This document shows, piece after piece, positions 55,290 through 64,000 of a DNA stretch of 64,000 nt. The translations under genes were made by a program, and so were the position numbers. The notes beneath the pieces are model-generated. The model searched no databases. It was given only the letters and a program-made list of their open reading frames with translations, and was not told the DNA's origin. The stretch is from Lepisosteus oculatus (taxonomy: Eukaryota; Chordata; Actinopteri; Semionotiformes; Lepisosteidae): assembly GCF_040954835.1 (NCBI RefSeq), contig NC_090711.1, positions 9,555,501-9,619,500 on the forward strand, in the 5' to 3' direction. Position 1 is the first letter of the stretch; the number at the start of each line of letters is the position of its first letter.

Positions 55290-55831
55290 CGTCGTGGTTC
55301 AACCACCTTAATTCGCGGAGCGATTTGAGAGGCTCGGATAGGGACGATTAAAAGTGGTCCAAGACAGGACAGCACGCTGTGTTCCGCGCATCAGGCGCAT
55401 CACTGTGCTGTAATAACCCCTTTCAAGGCGCTTGGTATGGAAACCACCAGTTCCGAGCAGAGCACGGGTCGTGAATTGCGTTGCAACAGTAGCGCACACT
55501 GACCCAAAGAACCACCGCAGCGAGTTCGTTGAGATTCGGCAACCGGGTCCGGAGCCAGCGCGATTGAGAGCCGGTAAGAGAGGCTTGGTGCCGCTGTCGG
55601 ATACGGGGAGGGAGACAGGTTTTCAGGAGTGAAGTATTACACATGAACGTACTAAAACCATAAGCTACACCCTGATTGATATACACTGTGGGTTTTTTGT
55701 TTATATTCTGAAGACGCCAGAACAGGTGACTGAGCTGGAGGACCAGGGAGCGTGCTGTAGTGTTTACTAAATAAAGCTGCCCTTCAGTCCGGCTTTTAAA
55801 GGGGTTGTCCTTCAAGAGTTAACGAGGGCAA
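55290..55831 (+). promoter_or_regulatory. DEPTOR-like promoter and 5'UTR region
   Basis: CpG density rises here relative to the flanks. A donor-like GAGAGCCG|GTAAGA at 55571-55576 and an acceptor-like GACGCCAG near 55720 would allow a 5'UTR intron, but the exon structure upstream of the ATG is not resolved. Confidence 0.4.
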
Positions 55832-58800
55832 ATGGAGAACGTCGGGAATTATGTGAAGAAAAAAGCTGCAGAAAGGCAATATAAAGCCGAGGTGATGATA
55901 GCCGGAGAGCAGCTCAGGTAAAAATAAATGATCTTTCCCCTTGCATAGTATTGCCGCTTTATTATTTAACAGAAAACCATTGTTTTAGACACGGAAACCA
56001 GTCAGCTAGTATTGCTATAGACTTTACCTGATGAGGAATGTAAGTTTTTGCCGATTTTGTGAGCTATGCTCTCTGATTATTGTAGCGAATACATGTTGGG
56101 ATACCCCTGTTTTTTTAAATAAACCTTATGTAGATACAGCCTAGGAATGAACTCTTTGTCAACAATGTTGTGTGCTCGTACTACAGTATATCTTGTTGCC
56201 TAAAGGCACCGTCTGTTCCTAACAAACTTTGCGAAAGTAGTGATCATTAAGGTTTTGCGCATGTAATACGAACATAAGGGAGCAGCTGTACCTACTGTAA
56301 GAACACCACCTTGCTTTTGAAGCGCACATCTCCAGTAAAAGATCAAAGATTTTTACCCTCAGCGACCCTACTAGACGCAAACTACAGCTCTTGCGCATTT
56401 TCAGTATTGCGCTAAGACACGTCCAACAGCATCGATATTGTGACCGGGACATGCTTAATTAAGAGCAGAAATAAGCATTAAATATTATGTTCTGACTATT
56501 CACTGTTTCGCCGAAAGTATACGGCCAGAAAATGTGCTCTGTGAATACTTCTGCAGTTCACTTGTTCACTTATTCACTCGTTGCTCTCCTGCATGCCTTT
56601 TAACAGTCTAACCAACTGTGCCCAAGGCTTCTAAACTGCTTTTACTGCACAACAACGCATGCTATTTGTGAAACATGTGGCTCTATGCCGGTGATGTCGC
56701 CTGAACTAGCAGTGTCCCATTTTAATTAAAAAAATGTGTTTAAAATTTGTTAAACTGATAAAATATTGCATATGTTTTATGGTTTGGTAGACAAAATAGA
56801 CAGTTGCATAAATGGCTTTAATTAAAAATGACATTTGATTTTTAAATATCCCATTGGGTGTCTCTTTTCTGTGTTAAACATTACACACACTTATATCTTT
56901 TACAATTCTCATATATATATATATGTTTGTCTAGTGAGAAAATAAGGACCTGAAGGAGAGGGAAACAATGTTCATAGTGTATCCAGTACGTAGGTGGTAA
57001 AGGTGTTTGAAGGAATGAAGGAATTCTGTGTTGGCAGCATCAGTCAGACATTATCCCACATTCCCCCCTGTTTCACAACTATTCTTCTTTTCTCCTTCTG
57101 CTCTGTCCCAGGCTCCGGCTGCATGATGGCAAGCTTATCAAAGACAGGCGGTGCTACCTGCGCACCTACCCCAACTGCTTTGTTGCCAAGGAAGCCATCG
57201 ACTGGCTCATAGCTCACAAGGAAGCTCCTGACCGGGAGACAGCTGTCCGCCTCATGCAGCATCTAATGGCCCATGACATTGTGCACCACGGTACAGTGCT
57301 TTCAGTGCAATAACATGCGCCTGTCCAGCCTTTTTACTGCACAGTGAAGCTTCCACATCACAGGACGTAAAGTACTGTATTCTCCTTTCACCACAGACAG
57401 TTGCCTTACAGACATGTCCTTTATTGCTTTCTTGTTTCACTTGTTTTGGCTCGTTTGTCAATCTTTCATCGTTTCAAAGGGTCCGTACCCGACACCCACG
57501 AGACCCCGAAGATGGGTGTGTGAAGCACACTGCCCGGCCACGTTGTTGAAGCAAATTTCAACCAGCACCTATACCACCCTGCAACTCACAACTGGCTACC
57601 CACTGAAGCTCAGTAGGTGTGAGCCTGGCCAGTACCTGGTTGGGAGACCTCATAGGAAAGCTAAGGCTGCTGCTGGAAGAGGTGTAAGGGAGGCCTGTAG
57701 GGGGTGCTCACCCTGCAGTCTGTGTGGGTCCTAATGCCCCAGTATAGTGACGGGGACACTGTACTGTAAAAAGGCGCCATTCTTAGGGAGAGACATAAAA
57801 CCGAGGTCCTAACTCTCTGTGGTCATTAAAAATCCCAGGGTGTTTCTCAAAAAGGGTAGGGGTGTTTCCCTGGTATCCTGGCCAAGTCTCCTCCTGGCCT
57901 TGACCAATCATGGCCTCCCCATCTCTGAACTGGCTTCATGATTCTGCGCTCCCTCCCAGTGATAGGCGGTGTGTGGGGAGCGTACTGGTGCACTATGGCT
58001 GTCGTAGCATCATCCAGGTGGGGGCTGCACATTGGTCGTGGTGGAGGAGAGTTCCCTTTACTTCTAAAGCACTTTGAGTGGAGAGTCCAGTAAAGAGCTA
58101 TATAAGTGTAAGGGTTTGGTATTACATTTCCAAGCAGCAGCCAAATGAGATCTTCGGATCAATGAGCCGCTACCAATCAAATGAGCGACTGGGCCAAACA
58201 GCCTCCTCTAGTTTCTAACTGTGTTTTCTTACCAGCTTTCTTTTTCTGCCTGTCTTTGTTTCAAGGCCAGATCAGAGCTCGGACTGGAGTTTTCCAGACA
58301 CACAAGATTGGTGCGTTCTTTCTGCGTTGCACCCTCGTTCACTATGTTGGGGTTGCTCAAAGGTGTGTGAGGTGAGCCTCCCCTCAGACACCTTTAAGGC
58401 ACAGGGGTTATACTCGGGAAGAAAGGCGCAGTGGTTCCTCAGCTTCTCAGCTGCGGCCCAGCTTGCCAGCTGACCTGCTGTGTGTCAGTCTTGAGCAAGT
58501 GTCTTCACATCCTTGCGCTTTGTTCTCTGCGTGAAACGCGTGTGTCTCGGCTCTTATTCCTCCTCAGGGTTTCCCAATTCCTACTTGACTTGTTTTCCAA
58601 GAGTTTCAGTGGTGCCCCCTAAATAATTCCCAGAGCCAGCAGGGAGTGGTGGGACATTTTTGTCACGATTGGAGTCCCTCCTCCTTAAGGGCGCTCCGGC
58701 TCTTTTCACCTAATTTTGTGCACCCGCCTCTTGTTCCAGCTTCCTTCCTGTCCCCCTTAAAAGCCAGACACTCGGTCAGTTCGGGGCTCTGCATCTGATT

Positions 58801-61800
58801 CCCATATCATGCGAGCCCGGGTCCTGATGCGTCTGGTTCCGTCATGTTTTTAAGTCTCTGTTCCTGTTCCCCCTGCCGGTTCCGACCCGGTTCCTGGTTT
58901 TAACCCGCCTGTTCCTGATGGAACGCCTGGCTTTGGACTTTGCCCGTTTTTGGGATTCCCCGTCTGGATTATCTTTGGATTGTTTGCCTCGGCCACACCT
59001 CCCCCGTGCACCAGCGCACCATGGACACGCCCCCCTGTCCTCATTCCCGTCTCCTGCATGACTTTTCTCCCCAGTTTTTCTCACTTTTCCCCGGATTGTG
59101 TCGTCCGCATAGGGTCCGGAAAGAACTGTTCCGTTACAATTTTAAATGCTGTGTAAGGCTATCGAGATATTAGAGTGAAAGATGAAGTGCTGGTTGGACT
59201 GAACATCTGGATGTCAAAATCTCAGGGCTATGGGAATCTAACTGTCTGAGCAGGACAAAGTAGTCATGAGAATTATTACAGACAGGAAACATAAGATATG
59301 AAATAACCCCAAAATACATGATTCATGATTTTAACATTTAAAACATCAACTTATACATTTTAATAATAACATAATTATTACATTATAATATTAATTAATT
59401 ATTCAAAAAGCTAGGTTGACCATGTAGACAAAACAGCAGCTGTGCCCTGCTTTATGATGAATAGCAGGTTGATCAATGTCCGTCTCTTTAATGTAAAACA
59501 TATATTCTGTACTGTATTTTAGTCTTTTGCTTCCTTTGCATTTACACTTAATGTAAAACTTGGAAAAAGGTGCATTCTGAGCTAGTAGTGGTAGTAACAA
59601 TAATTATACTACTGCGCTACTGCTGCTACTACTAACTGCTACTACTAATAAGGAGATAGAAGATAGATAAAAGACATCAAATGCAATTTATAATATAGTA
59701 GCTGCAGCTATTACATCTCATCTTTAATGTTATTTTTCACACTGGACCCCAGCTAAACAGCGACGTAATGTTGTATTTCAAGTGCTTTTCCTCAGGAGAG
59801 GCTGAACGAGAGGGGAGGCTCTGGAGGAGATGTACTTGTATCATTGCTGCACTCATGCAGCACAAGGTCATGGACAACACGTAGAAAGACAATCAGGGCA
59901 TAAGAGCACAATAAAACAAATCCAATCTACTTGTCTCATACTACCACACTTTCAGCTCCCCTTATATTCATACATCTTGTATGATATTTATGCGGTCATA
60001 CTGTAGTATAATGATGTCCTGACTTATGAAAATGAAAATATATCACATTTAATAATTATTGTATATGCTATGCATATACTGTATTTTGATGCTAATGCAT
60101 AATAAATCTGTTTATTTAATTAAGACATTTCTTAACTAAAAACTACAGTAGCTCATGTTTAGTGACAAATTCTTTTTTTTTTCTTGCACATTCGAAGCTT
60201 CATTCTCTGTTTTCTATTATTTAGTCTCGCTTCGTGTTGGCACAACACACATTGCACAAGGCACATTCTCCCCCTAAGAGCTGTTTGGCCCAGCGCAGTA
60301 TAAATAAGATACCGTGCTTGGCCAGTATCTGCAGCTCAGCCACACCTGGAAAATAAGCAATTAATTCAGCCTGTTCAGGCCTCAGACACTTGCTTTTTTT
60401 TCTCCCACTCAGGAGTGAAACTGCTGCCACAGTTTAAAAGAATGCGCTGCTCCGTATCTTTCTGGTTGATTTAGGGAAACTGCAATTAGATTTTTTTATA
60501 AGAACTGGCATCACTTAAAGCCACTTCTTCACAGTGTTTTGTTCATTCTCAGTGTGTATTTAGTTATAAGGAGGCTCTAAAAAAGCTCCCTTGACTGATC
60601 TTTTTCTCTGGCTGGTGCACTAATTGCTGCTCTCCCCCACATAGTGGATTTCTATGATCGCAGGGCCCTGTCTGTCCTCTGACGGTGTTTTTGTCCTCTT
60701 CTCCACACAGTGTGTGACAGGCATTCTGAATACAAGGATGCTAAGCTGTTGTACCGCTTTCGCAAAGATGACGGGACCTCTCCTTTCAACACGGAGGTGA
60801 AGGTGTTCATGAGAGGACAGAGCCTTTACGAGCGGTAAAAGTCCATTTACACTTCTTTGGAATTTCTGCACAGCTGCCTTTGATCTCCATGTCCGCTCAC
60901 AGCTACCCACCGTTGTTCAGTATGACCTGGGGATGCTTTCCTGGCTGGGATGAACAAGAGACACAGACGCTACCCAGTGAAACAAGAGCTGTGTATTGTA
61001 TTGGGCGGGAAAGCCAAGCAGCCGACTTGAATAAATTGGGATTTTTAATAAGGGATGTGGGATATCAATGGTTAGCCTAGTGACATGGTGGTTGATGTTG
61101 CTGATTCACTGCTCTGGGGTCCTGGGCTCAGTTCCATACTAGGCACCTTATGTGAAGTTGCATGTTTTCATGGTAACACAAAATTGGGAGGAACTATCCA
61201 TCAAAATAGCCCAAAATAGCCCCCTTTTGTGGTGCCTCCATCTATGATATTACTTCTGAAAATGTTATAAAAATCACAGTCTGCCCCACTCTTCCTCATG
61301 TTCATCTACTCTGCTTTCGCAGCTGCCCCTTGGCTAAAATCAGTCCGCATGGTGGTCCTAACTTTCCTGTCATGTGGGTTAAGCCAAAACTCTTTATGCC
61401 TAATTTAATCAATAAATATTCTTAACATGTTTTCTGATTGGGTGTCATTATTCCTCATGAACCTGTGAATGTGTTCGGTTCTTGATTCCTTCAAGTTGTG
61501 TGTGTGTGTGGGGAGAGGCCTATGTCAGAGGATCCACTGAGAAATAAGCTGCTATATATTTGTTCCCAGATCAGTGAAATTGATTTTGAAACCTTTTGCT
61601 TCAGTGGAAAAAAAATTCAAACTTCCAATAAACTCTAGCTTAGACCTAATCATAGACAACTGATTTTTTTTGTTAAAAATATAGATTTCATTTTCTCCTG
61701 CTTTAAGAGACATACTTTAAGAGGCCAGGGAGGTGTTGAAAAACACCTTGTGTGTTCACCTCAGGAATTCGCACTCTTGTGCTTACGATTAATGGAGCTG

Positions 61801-63506
61801 AACAGGTGGAGAGGAGATTCTGAACAGCTGAAGTGCCTCAGAATTTCCAGGGCTCATGAGTAAATATTTAAGACTTCCAAGGGCAGCTTACAAAGTGTGT
61901 GTTGTTCCAAAACAGAGCCCATTCCTCCCAAATTATATTTCTGTGAAACATATTTGAGCTTTCTGCTTTTCAAGCCTATGGTTTTTTGAGCTTGACTTTC
62001 ATTGCATACGTCTGGAAATACTGTAACCTCCAGCAAATTGGAAGTTCGGCCTTCTATGGAGCACAAAGTGCCCTGAGATGCTTTACCTGTGGTGTGTCTA
62101 ATCCCACCAGCCTGGTCGCAGGCAAGGACTCCATCATGAAGGAGCACGAGGAGAAAGGGGTGAAGTATCAGAGGGCCTTTCCTGGCTTTGAGATGATCGA
62201 CTGGCTGCTGCACAGCGGAGAGATCCCCAACAGGAGGGAGGGTGTGGATCTGTGCCGCACCCTGCTGGACCACGGCATCGTTCAGCACGGTAAGCTGGCA
62301 GCCCAGGGCCAGAGCAGCAGGGTGGCAGAAGACGAGGCCCGTTTCAAAAGGCAAAGACTTGTTTGTTATCCGTCCTAAAGCAGTCTGTCAGGTCTTAGTC
62401 ATTCTCATTCATGTGTCCTGTGAGATTTGTCTGGGACCGGGCTCAAAAAACAAGAGGCATCTCTTCAGTTTGTCTCCCTTGATCAGCCAACGGCAGTGTA
62501 GCGATCCCAAAATGAACGATCCGAAAGAAACAGTGCAGTTCCGGCCTGCGCCAAGTCCCTTTCTTCCTGAGGCCTGGGAGTCAGTTCTGCGCTGCCCCCT
62601 GTTTCCCTACAGTGGCCCTCAGGCACCACTTCTTTGACAGCGGCCTGCTGTACCAGTTCTGCATCAACTTCCGCCGCCGCCGCCGCCTGGCGGAGCTGCT
62701 GAGCGAGAGCGAGAGCCGGGGGGCGCCGCTGGGGCAGGAGGAGGCTTCGGACAGCCCCTTCACCCTCCGCAAGACTGCCCCCGAGGAGGGCAACACCAGC
62801 TTCCTGTCAGGTCAGCGCGTCCGCCTGCTCACGCCCACTTCATTTGGGCTGCCCGAAGACTCACAGGCTATTAGGCCACAAAATGTGTTACTTTTGAAAG
62901 GGGGTGTAGGCCTTCTATAAGCACTGTACCTACCTGGGCATCATGGGCCTCCTCCTTAACATGCACAGCTTATAAGGGCTAAAAAAGTTGCATTGTGAAA
63001 GCTGTGCACAGAGAAGCCATGACAGTATACTGTACCATAGGCCTGTGGAGGATCTCTTTCTGCGTTTAACACAAGTGGGCACCGACCCTTATCGTACCAT
63101 TGCAGGTGGTGCTTAGGAGCTGTCATAGACCAAAAAAGCCATCATGCAGTGACTGTGTGCTGTATACTATATTCCTCGTGTGAACATGACAGGTTCTTGG
63201 GGCATTACAGACATGGGATCTGTAAGTGAAAGAATAACATGAGGGGATTGTGAGTTTGAGTGTGTATTGCCTTCATTTATAGGAACTAAGCCACTAACTG
63301 TGTAACTATTCCACTCTCCCAAGGGAAATGGGTGCTGAAGAGTGTGTCTCTGTTCCTCCACACAGTTCAGCCCAATAAGGAGATCAAACTGGTGTCAGCA
63401 GTGCGGAGAAGCAGCACGACCTCACTGTCAGGAGGAGCAGGTGGCTACTTTTCCATCCCTCCCAGCTTCAACAACGCAGCTCCGGTGAAGTGCAATCCTA
63501 AATCAG
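55832..63506 (+). CDS. DEPTOR-like protein, 5' part (two DEP domains and linker)
   Basis: Six coding exons join in frame, all GT-AG: 55832-55917, 57112-57290, 60711-60834, 62111-62289, 62613-62810 and 63366-63506. They encode 302 residues, and codon 303 is split at the window edge. DEP1 (about 37-120, with LRLHDGKLIKDRRCYLRTYP and FVAKEAIDWL) and DEP2 (about 140-218, ending NFRRRRRLAELL) follow human DEPTOR closely. The linker EIKLVSAVRRSS also matches. The PDZ domain expected next in DEPTOR, which contacts mTOR, lies beyond the window. DEPTOR binds mTORC1 and mTORC2 and inhibits them; its DEP tandem binds phosphatidic acid. The human gene is at 8q24, but this copy sits beside DPM1, so it is probably a paralogue. 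PREX1, also on 20q13, has tandem DEP domains too, but no DH or PH exons are found and the linker fits DEPTOR. The ATG has a good context (GCAAATGG). Confidence 0.92.
55918..57111 (+). other. DEPTOR-like intron 1
   Basis: AT-rich GT-AG intron with a short (AT)n run near 56913-56925. I see no exon or recognisable repeat. Confidence 0.6.
57563..58113 (+). mobile_element. 5S rRNA-derived SINE (SINE3-type)
   Basis: The head resembles 5S rRNA in order: ATACCACCCTG (57571-57581), an internal-control-like ACTGAAGCTCAGTAGGTGTG (57602-57621) and GCCTGGCCAGTACCTGGTTG followed by GGAGAC (57623-57648). The body has GACATAAAACCGAGGTCCTA, ATCATCCAGGTGGGGGC and CACTTTGAGTGGAG, ending near AGCTATATAAGTGTAAG. 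It appears near full length. It is in the second DEPTOR-like intron and is not a functional 5S gene. Confidence 0.8.
58657..59143 (+). mobile_element. solo LTR of a Gypsy-type retrotransposon
   Basis: The 477-base LTR (58662-59138) starts TGTCACGATTGG and ends TTCCGTTACA, giving TG...CA termini. ATTTT flanks it on both sides (58657-58661 and 59139-59143), an exact 5-base target duplication. CCCCCTTAAAAGCC near 58754-58767 may be the internal TATA box. No internal coding region follows, so recombination has probably left a solo LTR. The Gypsy assignment rests on the terminal sequence and duplication length. Confidence 0.75.
60835..62110 (+). other. DEPTOR-like intron 3
   Basis: Contains a degraded forward SINE head at about 61073-61175 (TTCACTGCTCTGGGGTCCTG then GGGCTCAGTTCC) and a short (TG)n run at 61499-61511. 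Nothing else is recognised. The acceptor used is CCCACCAG before 62111. Confidence 0.55.
62290..62612 (+). other. DEPTOR-like intron 4
   Basis: Compact GT-AG intron of 323 bases with a donor GTAAGC and a pyrimidine-rich CCCTGTTTCCCTACAG acceptor. No other feature is seen. Confidence 0.8.
62811..63365 (+). other. DEPTOR-like intron 5
   Basis: GT-AG intron (GTCAGC donor, TCCACACAG acceptor) of 555 bases without recognisable repeats or exons. Confidence 0.75.
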
Positions 63507-63671
63507 GTCAGCACTGATTACTCTCTTATTACGAGTTTGATGGTTACTAGATTCTTGTTTCTCTTCTCTACAGATAACGTACCATCCGCTGTTTGGTGTT
63601 TTCTTTGTGAAACAGCACTGCTACTTGAGAAGACATTGTAGATTCTTTTAGTGTCATAATGGATGAACCTG

Positions 63672-64000
63672 GGAGGCATGATGGCACAGTGTTTAGCATT
63701 GCTGCCTCTCAGTGCTGAGGCCCTGGGTTTAATTCCTGGGGTGCTATCTGTGTGGAGTCTGCATGTTCTCCCCAGGTTTGTGAGGGGTTTCCTCTGGGTG
63801 CTCTGGTTTCCTGCCATAGTCCAAAGACAGGCTGGTAGGTTAATTGGCTCCTGGTGTGAGTGTGTGCGTGTCTGTCTTTCTGACTGTGGGTGCTCTGTAA
63901 TAGACTGGTGTCAGGTCCAGGTTCTATCCTGTCTTGTACTTATTGCTTACTGGGACAGGCTCCGGCACCTCCACGACCCTGCACTGGGTAAAGTGGTTAG
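63672..64000 (+). mobile_element. tRNA-headed fish SINE (forward, truncated by window edge)
   Basis: A tRNA-like head (ATGGCACAGTGTTTAGCATT as A-box region; B box GGTTTAATTCC at 63726-63736) is followed by the standard body: TGTGTGGAGTCTGCATGTTC, GGTTAATTGGCTCCTGGTGT and TGGGACAGGCTCCGGCACCT. Same family as the reverse copies at 25.4 and 30.9 kb, and the best-preserved copy here. Confidence 0.8.

Larger units (their letters stand above)
54027..55831. other. hsp70 3'UTR and hsp70-DEPTOR-like intergenic region
   Basis: The hsp70 3'UTR probably ends near 54225. The following 1 kb is AT-rich with no recognised feature. From about 55290 the sequence becomes richer in CpG and is the likely promoter of the DEPTOR-like gene. 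Confidence 0.6.
57291..60710 (+). other. DEPTOR-like intron 2
   Basis: This 3.4-kb intron carries the 5S SINE, the solo LTR, a repeat scrap around 58145-58215 (CCAAACAGCCTCCTCTAGTT, the tail of the same dispersed family as 4722-4935) and CTA/TAG triplet-rich sequence at 59585-59650. Confidence 0.6.

Noticed and set aside
57563-57680. Possible 5S rRNA gene
   Set aside because: The 5S similarity is partial and diverged and continues into a SINE body, so it is a retroposon head.
55832-63506. PREX1 as the identity of the tandem DEP gene
   Set aside because: PREX1 is on human 20q13, but the protein starts directly before DEP1 without DH or PH domains, and the linker (EIKLVSAVRRSS, CNPKS) is DEPTOR's.

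Overview
The window is vertebrate nuclear DNA, most likely from a ray-finned fish. Genes are split by GT-AG introns, intergenic DNA is AT-rich, and the dispersed repeats belong to fish families: tRNA-headed SINEs, a 5S rRNA-derived SINE, a solo Gypsy-type LTR and short DNA transposons. The coding sequence is close to human and zebrafish proteins I know. The repeat set, including one family typical of sturgeon, gar and bowfin, hints at a non-teleost such as a gar or bowfin. That species guess is inference only.

Layout from left to right. (1) 429-9868, + strand: the last two coding exons of a BCAS4 homologue, split by a 9.2-kb intron; the 5' part lies outside the window. (2) 13234-22746, - strand: the complete coding part of ADNP in three coding exons. 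Its non-coding first exon(s) probably lie in a CpG-rich promoter at about 36.4-37.8 kb. (3) 37.8-43.0 kb: intergenic DNA with repeats only. (4) 43564-49897, - strand: DPM1, all nine coding exons resolved, 250 codons, with one GC-AG intron. (5) 52083-54026, + strand: an inducible-type HSP70 with one uninterrupted coding exon and a 5'UTR intron; it lies head-to-head with DPM1. (6) 55832-63506, + strand: the first six coding exons (302 codons) of a DEPTOR-like protein with two DEP domains; it runs off the right edge before the PDZ domain.

BCAS4(+), ADNP(-), DPM1(-) is the order and orientation of human chromosome 20q13. In human MOCS3 follows DPM1; here the next genes are hsp70 and a DEPTOR-like gene, whereas human DEPTOR is on 8q24. 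Because 8q and 20q carry many whole-genome-duplication pairs, the DEPTOR-like gene is plausibly a second DEPTOR lost from mammals. Its linker lacks the paired serines of the human beta-TrCP degron.

The genes do not form a pathway. They cover a vesicle-complex homologue (BCAS4), a chromatin and neuronal regulator (ADNP), dolichol-phosphate-mannose synthesis in the ER (DPM1), a cytosolic chaperone (HSP70) and a predicted mTOR inhibitor (DEPTOR-like).
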